From a virus, in the IMG/VR virus record IMGVR_UViG_3300032516_005551, positions 1-63,122 of that record: 63,122 bases of DNA; one strand, written 5' to 3'. Below are positions 26,825 through 34,985 of the stretch, piece after piece. The notes beneath the pieces were generated by a model. That model was not told the DNA's origin and did no database searches. It saw only the letters and a list, made by a program, of their open reading frames with translations. Every line of letters starts with the position of its first letter. Position 1 is the first letter of the stretch. A program made the position numbers and the translations under genes.

Positions 26825-27188
26825 AAAACCGAAGGTTCTTTTCATGGACGACAGAAGTAAACGAATTCATTCTGCAATCGGGAAGTTTAAGAACTGTGAT
26901 CTAACCATAGTTACCAACGTCATCGAGTGTCTTCAATTTCTTTCGAACGAAGAATGGGATGTGGTTTTCTTGGACCATGATCTGGGTGGTCGGGAATTTA
27001 TGGATCCATCAAGTCCTTTTAGCGGGATGGAAGTGCTTAGGTATATTTCAAGAACTAGTTGGCCCATAGAAAAAAAGAAACCCAATTTTGTCATTCACTC
27101 CTCTAATACATTCGCTGCCATGGCAATGGAGGAGTATCTCAAAGAAATGAAATTCTCTGTGGTGAGAAGGAGATGGGAATATGGTTAA
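26808..27188 (+). CDS. Receiver-fold (cREC-like) small protein
   Basis: 126 residues from the ATG at 26808, inside the end of the kinase gene. VLFMDDRSKR near the N-terminus and WDVVFLDHDLGGREF in the middle match receiver-like domains with the LDHDL signature, called cyclic-phosphate-processing receivers, rather than ordinary response regulators. There is no output domain. It lies between a sugar-phosphate kinase and a nucleotidyltransferase, where the GDP-heptose pathway needs a phosphatase; a role in that step is speculation. Confidence 0.6.
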   Translation: MATTTRKPKVLFMDDRSKRIHSAIGKFKNCDLTIVTNVIECLQFLSNEEWDVVFLDHDLGGREFMDPSSPFSGMEVLRYISRTSWPIEKKKPNFVIHSSNTFAAMAMEEYLKEMKFSVVRRRWEYG

Positions 27189-27585
27189 GGTTGGGCTGGT
27201 AACTGGTGCATTTGATATCATCCATCCAGGGTATATCCGTTTATTCAAGGATGCCAAGCGGGTGTGTGATTACCTTATTGTTGCTCTCCAGGATGATCCA
27301 TCGTTGGAAAGACCGAAGACAAAATACAAACCGATCTTCTCCAAGGAAGAAAGGTTTGAGATCCTCATGTCCATTCGTTATGTGGATGAAGTGCGATTCT
27401 ACAACACAGAAGATGATTTGATGCTTCTTCTTTTGGAGATCAAACCCGATTCAAGGATCATGGGTACGGATCATTCTGGAAAAGTAGTAACTGGAAGGAA
27501 TGCGGCTCCGATCTATTATCATATCAGAAATCATAACTGGTCGGAAACAAGAGTCAGGAAATTATTATGCGAGGAGAGAAAATGA
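27181..27585 (+). CDS. Cytidylyltransferase-family nucleotidyltransferase
   Basis: 134 residues. GAFDIIHPGYIR at 9-20 is the HxGH nucleotide-binding motif of the HldE C-terminal, TagD and related families, but its second His is Tyr (HPGY). The C-terminal ETRVRK corresponds to the usual STxxR motif with the first residues changed. It would activate a sugar 1-phosphate or polyol phosphate with ATP or CTP. Placement after the HddA-like kinase suggests nucleotide-heptose synthesis. The changed residue leaves activity to be shown. It overlaps the previous gene by 8 bases. Confidence 0.7.
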   Translation: MVKVGLVTGAFDIIHPGYIRLFKDAKRVCDYLIVALQDDPSLERPKTKYKPIFSKEERFEILMSIRYVDEVRFYNTEDDLMLLLLEIKPDSRIMGTDHSGKVVTGRNAAPIYYHIRNHNWSETRVRKLLCEERK

Positions 27586-28493
27586 AGGTTCTATGCACTG
27601 GCGCAGCAGGATTTGTATGCAGTCATGTTGTTGATCTGCTTCTGAAAGGTGGTCATGAAGTATTGTGCATTGACGATCTATCTTCTGGACTTAGAAGCAA
27701 TCTCCCAAGGAAAGTTAATTTTGTAGAGATAAATGTTGCAAACTGGTATGATATCGTTTCTGAATTTGTGGATTTCAAACCAGAGGTAGTCATCCACATG
27801 GCTGCCCAGCCATCCATCTTCGAATCATTTGACAATCCAATTCGGGACGGTTATGTGAACGTAATGGGAACTCTGAACGTGATCCGGGCGGCTCAGAAAA
27901 TAGGGGCAGAAAGGCTAGTATTCTCTTCCACTTCTGCTGTATACATGGAACTCTACTCGGACCTTCCTACTACCGAAGAATGGCCGTGTCATCCAAATAC
28001 ACCTTATGGTATTTCAAAATTAGCGGCGGAGTCCTATGTAAGACTTCTGATGCCGGAGGGCGGAACCGTGTTGCGTTTTGGGAATGTCTATGGTGAGAGA
28101 CAGGTTCCACTTGGAGAAAACCAGGTTGTACCAAGAATGATACGGCATTTTGAGAAAGGCGATGATTTTTTCATTCATGGTGAAGGCACCCAACAACGAG
28201 ACCTGGTATACGTCGGCGACGTAGCGCGTGCTGTTGTTTTTGCAATGACTGGTCCTGTTGGTATTTATAATATCGCTTCTGGAAAAGCGGTGTCAATTAA
28301 TAAACTGGCCACTATGATTGAAGAGATTTATCAAGTACCTGGCTACAACTGGCAGTATGACGACAAGATCGATCCCAGAGTAAAGGCTGAATTGGATATT
28401 CGAAAGGCTATTCATGATTTGAATTGGCATCCCGGTATTGATCTTCAAGCTGGTTTATGCAAGACTGTTGAATGGTGGAAGGCACAGAAATGA
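27582..28493 (+). CDS. NDP-sugar epimerase/dehydratase (extended SDR)
   Basis: 303 residues from the ATG with GAGGAG upstream, overlapping the previous stop. NAD-binding GAAGFVCSH at 7-15, HMAAQP, SSTSAVY and YGISK give the complete SDR catalytic set; the C-terminal part has the GalE/WcaG-like NVYGERQ and QQRDLVYVGDVA. It epimerises or dehydrates a nucleotide sugar, possibly the nucleotide-heptose made by its neighbours. Note that the second Gly of GxxGxxG is changed to Cys (GFVC). Confidence 0.78.
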   Translation: MKVLCTGAAGFVCSHVVDLLLKGGHEVLCIDDLSSGLRSNLPRKVNFVEINVANWYDIVSEFVDFKPEVVIHMAAQPSIFESFDNPIRDGYVNVMGTLNVIRAAQKIGAERLVFSSTSAVYMELYSDLPTTEEWPCHPNTPYGISKLAAESYVRLLMPEGGTVLRFGNVYGERQVPLGENQVVPRMIRHFEKGDDFFIHGEGTQQRDLVYVGDVARAVVFAMTGPVGIYNIASGKAVSINKLATMIEEIYQVPGYNWQYDDKIDPRVKAELDIRKAIHDLNWHPGIDLQAGLCKTVEWWKAQK

Positions 28494-31303
28494 CACTCCG
28501 GGTCTTCATCTCTCCCAACTATCTTAATGAGAAGGAACACGTCGACCGTGGGGGCATTAAACAGGTTGTTCTCGCCGAGAATAAATATCTTGGTCAATTT
28601 GATGTTGAGTCGGTTGCCAACATTGAAGAAGCTCACGTGATCCAAAATCAGGGTTCGATGCAGACCTGGCGCAAGGGCGTTCCTGTAGTGAACTCCAGTC
28701 ATGGATTGTACTGGTCCCGCTATCCCTGGGGAGAGGGAACTCAGGAAGTCAACCGAGAACTTATGCAGGCAATGTCGATGGCAGTCGCACAGACCGCTCC
28801 TTCCGAGTGGGTAGCGAGATCCATTCGGCGTGGTGCTTTGATCTATCCAGAGGTGGTTTATCATGGAGTAGACGCGGATGAATTTCAACCCAGTCTTCAT
28901 CCGAGTGATTACGTTCTATACAATAAACTCCGACATGATTTTGTCAGTGATAGTAAACAAATGCAGGAAGTCGCAAAATTGCTTCCGAACGTACAGTTCC
29001 TTTCCACAATAGGGATCGCGACCCCAAACGTGAAAGTTGTCGGCGCGATGCCGTATGACCAGATGAAACTTCTGACTTCGGAGGCTGGAGTTTATCTCGC
29101 TACCACACGGGAGACTTTTGGGATAGGAACTCTTGAGGCCATGGCTTGCGGTGTGCCAGTTGCCGGATTTTCTTGGGGTGGAACCAAAGAGATAATAATA
29201 CAGGGAGAAACAGGGTACCTTGCTCCTCCCGGAAGATTCGACTTACTTGCAGATTGCATTAAACGCTGCATCGACGAACGCAAGCGACTGTCAGTGAATT
29301 GTGTGAACGATGTGCGCTTCCGCTGGAAATGGGAGAGCAGGATCCAGCAGTATGCCGATCTTTTCAAGGCTGTGTATTCAGACTGGTATGAAGATAGACC
29401 AAAAGTTTCCATCATTGTTACCGCTTACAATCTTGATCGGTATCTTCCCCAGTGCCTTGATTCTGTCAAGATTCAAACGATGAAAGATTGGGAATGCCTG
29501 GTAATAGATGATGCACAATTAACATCCACCCGGGAGATCGTGAACGATTATGCCAAAAAAGACAAGCGTTTCAAATACATCGCCACTCCTGAAAACCTCG
29601 GGTTATCCGGCGCAAGAAACTTTGGCTTTTCGAAAGCGAAAGGCCATTACATTCGTCATTTGGATGCTGATGATTGGCTTGGAGAAACTGCGCTCGAGGT
29701 AGAGTCTGGTGCTCTGGACGATGACCCATTTATTCACATTGCTTATGGTGCTCTTTGCATGGTTGAACAAGATGGTGTAATACCCATGGTACAAGGTTCT
29801 CCCAAACGGTGTGATTGGCCGAAGCCGAAATTCTCATGGATAGAGCAAATGGCGCACCTGAACCAGATCCCAAGTTGCGTAATGATGCGCAGGGAAGTTC
29901 TTCAAAGGTCTGGCGGGTACCGCGTTCGTAACAAACGCCAGGAGGATGCTGAATTCTGGTGCAGGGTGACTTCGCTTGGGTTCAGGGCCATGAAAGTAAC
30001 CGAGGCCATCACCTACTTCCACAGGCAAAGGAACGACAGCAAGGGGCAGATTGAGTGGGATGTGGATGGAAAAGAACCAGATTGGACCGCCTGGTTTCCG
30101 TGGAGTCTGGGCGCAAGAGATTATCGAGAAGGAACTGAATTACTTCGGAAATTTCATGGAGAACACCCTAACGCAGCCATCGTGCCATTCGGAGCACAGG
30201 GCATTTCCTCGGAAGGAAAGTTCTGGTATATCAATGATTTTTCTTACCCGCTGGTCAGCGTGATCATTACCTGTGGCCCGGGGCATAAAGAATATTTGAT
30301 CGATGCTTTGGATTCTGTGCAGGCCCAGACATATCCTGATTGGGAGTGCATCGTGGTCAACGATACTGGCGTGAAATGGGGTAGTTACATCCCGGGCGCA
30401 CCATGGGCAAAGGTTGTTAACATGGATGGCAACCAAGGTACAGCGGCAGCACGAAATGAAGGTTTCCAGCACAGCAATTCACGCTACATAATCTGGATGG
30501 ATGCTGATGATTATTGGTTGCCATGGTTCTTGGAGCGCATGGTAGCTTATGCGGAGCAGAACTTTGGGATCATCTATTCGGACATCATCATGGATGACGG
30601 GAAAGAGAAGAAGGTCTACAAGTATGGCGATTTGAAGTACGATGAAGTGCCATTCCACATGCAGTATGCCGGTTCATCCATCCTTATCCCATGGGAGATC
30701 GTCCACGCGGTCAATAACTTCAACGGCGGGTACGATATAGAAGCACCTGGGATGGAGGACTGGATTTGGCAGATCGCCTGCCATCATCTCGGCTTCTGTG
30801 CCTTCCATCTGCCTGAACCCCTCTTTGTATATAGGACGTTCACATCCACCAAAAGAGAGCGCGACTATGCTAAAATAGAGGATATCCGGGCGTACCTGGA
30901 TGTCAAGTGGAAAGATTATCGTAAAGAAGGGAAAAGACTCATGTGTAGTTGTACTGGGACGAGGAAAGTAACCAATAAACCAAACAGTATGATGACCGCC
31001 TCTGGTGATTTCGCCAAGAGTCTGAATCTTCCCGAAAACGCCAATGAGACCCAGATGGTATTGGTGGAGTATATGGGACCCATCGCCGAAACCTTCTCAA
31101 TTCGCTCACGTATTGATCGAGGTATAAATTATCGTTTTGGAAACAATCCTTTGCACAAGGAACGAACCACCTTCCTTGCAGATGCTCAAATATTGACTGC
31201 CATGGAGGGTGGAGATGGGAAACCTCTTTATCGCGTGAAGGGGATATCCGGACTGACAGAGAATCGAGATCCGACTAATATTGTTGGGGCTATCGTTCAA
31301 TGA
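28490..31303 (+). CDS. Three-domain glycosyltransferase with extra C-terminal domain
   Basis: 937 residues. Residues 1 to about 300 are a GT4/GT-B domain (TRETFGIGTLEAMACGVPVAG). About 302-580 is a GT2/GT-A domain (PKVSIIVTAYN, HLDADDW). About 585-815 is a second GT2 domain (VSVIITCGPG, WMDADDY). From residue 818 (MCSCTG) there is an unrelated domain of about 120 residues with RSRIDRGINYRFGN and DAQILTAM, like small stand-alone phage proteins; it could also be translated separately from ATG 30941. The fusion suggests an ordered polymerase adding at least two or three sugars. Confidence 0.82.
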   Translation: MTLRVFISPNYLNEKEHVDRGGIKQVVLAENKYLGQFDVESVANIEEAHVIQNQGSMQTWRKGVPVVNSSHGLYWSRYPWGEGTQEVNRELMQAMSMAVAQTAPSEWVARSIRRGALIYPEVVYHGVDADEFQPSLHPSDYVLYNKLRHDFVSDSKQMQEVAKLLPNVQFLSTIGIATPNVKVVGAMPYDQMKLLTSEAGVYLATTRETFGIGTLEAMACGVPVAGFSWGGTKEIIIQGETGYLAPPGRFDLLADCIKRCIDERKRLSVNCVNDVRFRWKWESRIQQYADLFKAVYSDWYEDRPKVSIIVTAYNLDRYLPQCLDSVKIQTMKDWECLVIDDAQLTSTREIVNDYAKKDKRFKYIATPENLGLSGARNFGFSKAKGHYIRHLDADDWLGETALEVESGALDDDPFIHIAYGALCMVEQDGVIPMVQGSPKRCDWPKPKFSWIEQMAHLNQIPSCVMMRREVLQRSGGYRVRNKRQEDAEFWCRVTSLGFRAMKVTEAITYFHRQRNDSKGQIEWDVDGKEPDWTAWFPWSLGARDYREGTELLRKFHGEHPNAAIVPFGAQGISSEGKFWYINDFSYPLVSVIITCGPGHKEYLIDALDSVQAQTYPDWECIVVNDTGVKWGSYIPGAPWAKVVNMDGNQGTAAARNEGFQHSNSRYIIWMDADDYWLPWFLERMVAYAEQNFGIIYSDIIMDDGKEKKVYKYGDLKYDEVPFHMQYAGSSILIPWEIVHAVNNFNGGYDIEAPGMEDWIWQIACHHLGFCAFHLPEPLFVYRTFTSTKRERDYAKIEDIRAYLDVKWKDYRKEGKRLMCSCTGTRKVTNKPNSMMTASGDFAKSLNLPENANETQMVLVEYMGPIAETFSIRSRIDRGINYRFGNNPLHKERTTFLADAQILTAMEGGDGKPLYRVKGISGLTENRDPTNIVGAIVQ

Positions 31304-31614
31304 CTCTCCTGGAATTCGCAATTCTGGGATTGGCTACCTGGCGTATATCTGCCCTGCTGTCAAAGGAAGCAGGGCCATTCGACGTTTTCAAACGGATAAG
31401 AGAGAAGGCGGGAATAACTCACGACGAGAATGATGACGTGTTCATGGTTCCCCACAATTTCTTCGCCGAATTACTGTCATGCGTCTGGTGTACTTCCATC
31501 TGGGTGGCGGCGTTCTGGGCGTGTTTCTTTGCAGTAACTCAGCAAATTTGCACAATTATTGCTACGATTTTCGCTTTGAGTGCGGTTGCTATTTTTGTGG
31601 ATCGTCTTTCTTAA
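31300..31614 (+). CDS. Small membrane protein, DUF1360-like
   Basis: 104 residues with an amphipathic start (LEFAILGLATWRISALL) and C-terminal hydrophobic segments with CVWCTSIWVAAFWACFF and TIIATIFALSAVAIF. The CxWC-x-siW pattern resembles DUF1360 proteins found in phages and spore-formers. It overlaps the previous gene by ATGA and converges with the DegT-like gene, sharing 26 bases at the 3' ends. It could anchor glycan enzymes or lipid carrier steps at the membrane; unproven. Confidence 0.55.
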   Translation: MTLLEFAILGLATWRISALLSKEAGPFDVFKRIREKAGITHDENDDVFMVPHNFFAELLSCVWCTSIWVAAFWACFFAVTQQICTIIATIFALSAVAIFVDRLS

Positions 31615-32665
31615 CCATTCCTCTCTGATCACAAACCACACTTATCACATATTTGACATCGGCACTGTTCATATTTTGATGGCAGGGAACATATAGATGG
31701 GTGTGGGAGATATGTTCCGCTACCGGGAACTTTCCAACACTTTGATAGCGCGGTTCTTCCAATGGGATGCAGGAGAAGAATTTTCTGCATTCAATCCCCG
31801 CCTGAAGTATATTTCTCATTGCGCCATCCCTGGCACTCTCTGATGAAAACTCAACCGGATACCCATGAGGAACAATTTCTTCTCTTTCCCGCTCATAAAA
31901 TCCACCCAATCCTTTCTGCATTGCAAGAAAGTTCTTTCTCCTTCTTGAAACATACTCATCAACATGATTCATCAGACAGATGCCAAGAACGGATTGAAGA
32001 CTGGTGAATCTGGCGTTGAACCCATAGTTTGTAAAATGGAATTTATTCATTGGATCTGTCGTGGTAGAACCATGTGCCCGGATGGACCGGCATAGACTGG
32101 CGAGCTCGGGATCATCAGTAACAATCGCTCCCCCCTCACCGGTCGATATTGTATGGGACGGGAAGAATGAATAAGTACCCATTTTCCCAAATGTACCCGC
32201 AGACTTACCACCCAATCTACTACCGAATGCTTCACATGCGTCCTCAATATCCGGATTTGTTGGTCCCTGCCGTCCCATCAAATCAGTTGAAAACACGATA
32301 GAATGAAGATAAGTGTACGGATGAATATAAGAAAGATCGACCGTCCAATCTTCTTTTACGTCTACAAAGACTACCTGTAGTCCGTTATACAATACCGAAT
32401 TCGGTTGGGCAATGAAAGTTAGGGCTGGGACTACCACACTTCTTGAGATCTTATAAACTGCCTTCATGGCTGCCACGGCAACGGCATCCGCCATGGTCCC
32501 ATTGGAAACAGCTATGCAGAATTTTGAGCCAACATAATTTGCGATCGCTTCCTCGAACTGCTCGATAAGATCAGTTTGTCCTATCTTTCCTGCCCTGAGA
32601 GCATTTTCCATCATGGGATAGGTTTCTTCCGGAATGTTTACTGCCGCCAGAGATACTTTATACAT
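31589..32665 (-). CDS. DegT/DnrJ-fold enzyme with His for Lys, likely sugar 3-dehydratase
   Basis: 358 residues from the ATG at 32665, next to the stop of the upstream gene. The PLP fold is clear: SNGTMAD at 54-60, IEDACEAFGSR near 140-150 (cofactor Asp) and SFFPSHTISTGEGG at 166-179. In aminotransferases the catalytic Lys occupies the place of His171. Lys-to-His is the diagnostic change of RfbH (E1) and ColD, which remove a 3-hydroxyl to make 3,6-dideoxy sugars. So this is more likely a dehydratase than an aminotransferase. E1 enzymes also need a C-terminal FeS cluster, not seen here, which favours the ColD type. Confidence 0.7.
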   Translation of the reverse strand: MYKVSLAAVNIPEETYPMMENALRAGKIGQTDLIEQFEEAIANYVGSKFCIAVSNGTMADAVAVAAMKAVYKISRSVVVPALTFIAQPNSVLYNGLQVVFVDVKEDWTVDLSYIHPYTYLHSIVFSTDLMGRQGPTNPDIEDACEAFGSRLGGKSAGTFGKMGTYSFFPSHTISTGEGGAIVTDDPELASLCRSIRAHGSTTTDPMNKFHFTNYGFNARFTSLQSVLGICLMNHVDEYVSRRRKNFLAMQKGLGGFYEREREEIVPHGYPVEFSSESARDGAMRNILQAGIECRKFFSCIPLEEPRYQSVGKFPVAEHISHTHLYVPCHQNMNSADVKYVISVVCDQRGMVKKDDPQK

Positions 32666-32666
32666 T

Positions 32667-33398
32667 TCACCACCTGCTGCCAGCGGTCGAAAGATAATTA
32701 TCTGTTCTCCAAACTCCCATGTGCCAGATGGGTTCTTTCTGTTCAAGAGAATCCTCTCCAAAACGCATGGGGATTGCGATCGTCGGTCCATCATGTTTAT
32801 AATAACGCTCATTACCAAGAAGTTCTGCGTTGCCGGGTTGATTCGGGGCACAAGACGGTATATCACCGTAAGCATCCCAGAAGCGCCTGTGATACAAATG
32901 GAAACCGATTGTACTCATGTAGGCGGTTGAACTTTTACTTTTATCCAGTCTCCACCAATGCAATCCGCCGCAATCCAACAGGTCTGCATGAACGTCAACC
33001 TCGTCTTTCTGGTTTGGTCCATTTGACCAGAAGGCAAGCCTGGCCATCCTCACGCATCCGATTTCCGGGTGTTTCAAAAGCAATGCCACGTCGGGAGTTA
33101 TGTCAATTTTGTGCTGGGGCATAAAGTCATCCAGGGCGACTACCCATACATCTCCGCCATGCCTGGCGCATGAGTTTACCATATCGGATAGGTTATCTGT
33201 GACTTCGACCGATGTTGGATAATCCTTGGTGAGCCTGAGATAATAATCTATGTCCTCCTGTGGACTGCCGCCATCTGCAATATGAAATTTTATTGGAGCA
33301 CCATACCCAACAAGTCCAATGATCATTTGAATGGTCATCACGGCATACCATGGACGTTTGTATGTGCAAATCCCGAACGTGAGCGGGGGGAGATCCAT
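32667..33398 (-). CDS. Family 2-like glycosyltransferase
   Basis: 243 residues. The N-terminus LTFGICTYKRP and HIADGGSPQ follow the GT-A beginning and VVALDDFMP gives the metal-binding acidic site. It lies between the DegT-like gene and a methyltransferase-like gene in the leftward sugar operon, with a one-base overlap to the latter. Aromatic residues dominate the C-terminal half. It is similar in style to the transferase at 24496. Confidence 0.68.
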   Translation of the reverse strand: MDLPPLTFGICTYKRPWYAVMTIQMIIGLVGYGAPIKFHIADGGSPQEDIDYYLRLTKDYPTSVEVTDNLSDMVNSCARHGGDVWVVALDDFMPQHKIDITPDVALLLKHPEIGCVRMARLAFWSNGPNQKDEVDVHADLLDCGGLHWWRLDKSKSSTAYMSTIGFHLYHRRFWDAYGDIPSCAPNQPGNAELLGNERYYKHDGPTIAIPMRFGEDSLEQKEPIWHMGVWRTDNYLSTAGSRW

Positions 33399-33976
33399 TA
33401 TTTCACTTCCTTTTTGAATATAACCAGGTCCTTAAATTGGGTCATTTTATAGTTGTATCCAGTGGATAAGTGGATTTCAACGAATGTTTTTATTTTTTCC
33501 CATGCGGCTGATTTTTCGTAGAATAGAATTTCCCCTGCCACAGAAAGTTTCTTTGTCATTGTGTTTAACACACCTTCAACAGCATTGCCTGGGTAATCTG
33601 GGTTTAGTACCTGTTCAGAAATTTCCCCGAGGTGGAATAAAGAAATGAAATCAAACCTAGGTAAAATATTTGCGTTAATCAGATGAATATCCCCGAAGTC
33701 AACCATGTATTTTCTGGCCAACCATGGATTTTCCGTGGCGAGATTTATGTATTCTTTTACCTCAGACGGAGTTATGGAAATGGAACGCACGAAAATGTTG
33801 CTCTGTTCCACCGCCCATAGACCGACCTTGTGATGAAGACCAGGCCCCATGTGAAAGATGACAGCCGTGTTCATTTTTTCAAGACCCAACCCAGAAAGAT
33901 ATTCAATAAATTGTGTGTCACACGGACACACATCACTGTATTCCCATCCCACTTCAACGATTGGAATATTTGTCAT
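33398..33976 (-). CDS. Methyltransferase-like protein, unassigned
   Basis: 192 residues from the ATG at 33976 (ATGA overlap with the PIG-L stop; GGAGAAAAG upstream). TAVIFHMGPGLHH near residue 35 looks like a degenerate SAM-binding loop, and FDFISLFHLGEIS plus AGEILFYEKS suggest the later strands of a class I methyltransferase. The motifs are weak, so a sugar-binding or inactive relative is equally possible. It belongs to a four-gene leftward sugar operon. Confidence 0.45.
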   Translation of the reverse strand: MTNIPIVEVGWEYSDVCPCDTQFIEYLSGLGLEKMNTAVIFHMGPGLHHKVGLWAVEQSNIFVRSISITPSEVKEYINLATENPWLARKYMVDFGDIHLINANILPRFDFISLFHLGEISEQVLNPDYPGNAVEGVLNTMTKKLSVAGEILFYEKSAAWEKIKTFVEIHLSTGYNYKMTQFKDLVIFKKEVK

Positions 33977-34641
33977 GTTTCTTTTCTCCACAAAGATACC
34001 CCTTTATTCTTTGCCCAATATTCTTTTATCTTCTGAGCAGTTATTTCAGGAGTTGGATATAAATCCTGGGAAACATATTTTCGCATAGCATCAATCCAAT
34101 GCGATAGCCCTTCCGAAGTTATATCCGCTGTAGTTCCAGTTAATCCAAGCACAGCCGGATCCAGGGCATCCGGAAGATATTCCACATAGGGAAAATCTAC
34201 GAAATATGTCAGTGATATTCCCAGATCCTCGCTGGCCTTTCGAATAATAACATGATCCACATGGCTTCCAACGGCCAGAGGGCACATCAGGATATCGTCA
34301 GATTCCAGTTGCATTTTTAATAGATGTGTTATTGCCAGAGCTGTTCTGTCTTCCGGGTGAACCGTGGAAAAAACCGTTGAGTAAAGTTTATTCCCCTCAA
34401 AATCCTTTCTATCGAGACCATCGAGGAAACAGTAGTGAATCGGTTTCGCTCCCAATATCTTCAGTGCTTCTTTATCCTCTTTCATTCGTATGGTGTATTT
34501 CTCACTGGATGTTTCTCTGGGAATTGCACACATGAAAGTGAAAACCTCAACATCCATTCCCGCATTCACCTGATCGTATATTAATCCTCCACAGGATAAG
34601 ACTGCATCATCCAGGTGGGGGGAAAGGTAAATAGTCTTCAT
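33973..34641 (-). CDS. PIG-L family N-acetyl-sugar deacetylase
   Basis: 222 residues. SPHLDDAVLSCGG at 7-19 is the zinc-binding P-H-x-D-D motif, and GSHVDHV near 150 supplies the third ligand (HxxH). Family members remove acetyl groups from N-acetylglucosamine-type moieties in lipid-linked or small-molecule sugars (LpxC-unrelated). It is the first gene of the leftward operon. Together with the acyltransferase at 24014, the phage could both add and remove acyl groups on its glycans. Confidence 0.8.
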   Translation of the reverse strand: MKTIYLSPHLDDAVLSCGGLIYDQVNAGMDVEVFTFMCAIPRETSSEKYTIRMKEDKEALKILGAKPIHYCFLDGLDRKDFEGNKLYSTVFSTVHPEDRTALAITHLLKMQLESDDILMCPLAVGSHVDHVIIRKASEDLGISLTYFVDFPYVEYLPDALDPAVLGLTGTTADITSEGLSHWIDAMRKYVSQDLYPTPEITAQKIKEYWAKNKGVSLWRKET

Positions 34642-34667
34642 AAACTTATTTTATCACCGAATTGGAT

Positions 34668-34673
34668 TATAAT
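34668..34673 (+). promoter_or_regulatory. -10 box of a probable leaderless transcript
   Basis: TATAAT ends exactly 6 bases before the ATG at 34680. The gap between divergent genes is only 38 bases. ATTATAAT is palindromic, so it may serve both directions. Confidence 0.55.
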
Positions 34674-34679
34674 TGCTGT

Positions 34680-34985
34680 ATGGATTTTCCTCTTTCGTGT
34701 CCTGGTTGTGCACATGAAAACTGGGTAGACCTGGATAGTCCTCAGGTCTGGAGAGTGAACAGTCTTCTCATAGTTGAAGGATACATTTGTGAGATTTGTA
34801 AAAAACCAATCCCGTTCTTCTTTTACACCAGGTCCATGGAAGACGCGTTAATAAAATTGAAGTATTCAGGACCCCATCATTCGTCTTTCCGCTATCATTT
34901 TCAAAAAGCTCTCCGGAAAGCATTGGGAATACGGGAGAAATATAATGGCTCGATCAGACACGGTAACGAAACTCGCCCTCGATGA
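34680..34985 (+). CDS. Zinc-ribbon small protein
   Basis: 101 residues. CPGC near residue 7 and CEIC near 38 form a zinc ribbon. No ribosome site precedes the ATG; the -10 box at 34668 makes a leaderless message likely. The end overlaps the next gene by 41 bases. Function unknown. Confidence 0.55.
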   Translation: MDFPLSCPGCAHENWVDLDSPQVWRVNSLLIVEGYICEICKKPIPFFFYTRSMEDALIKLKYSGPHHSSFRYHFQKALRKALGIREKYNGSIRHGNETRPR

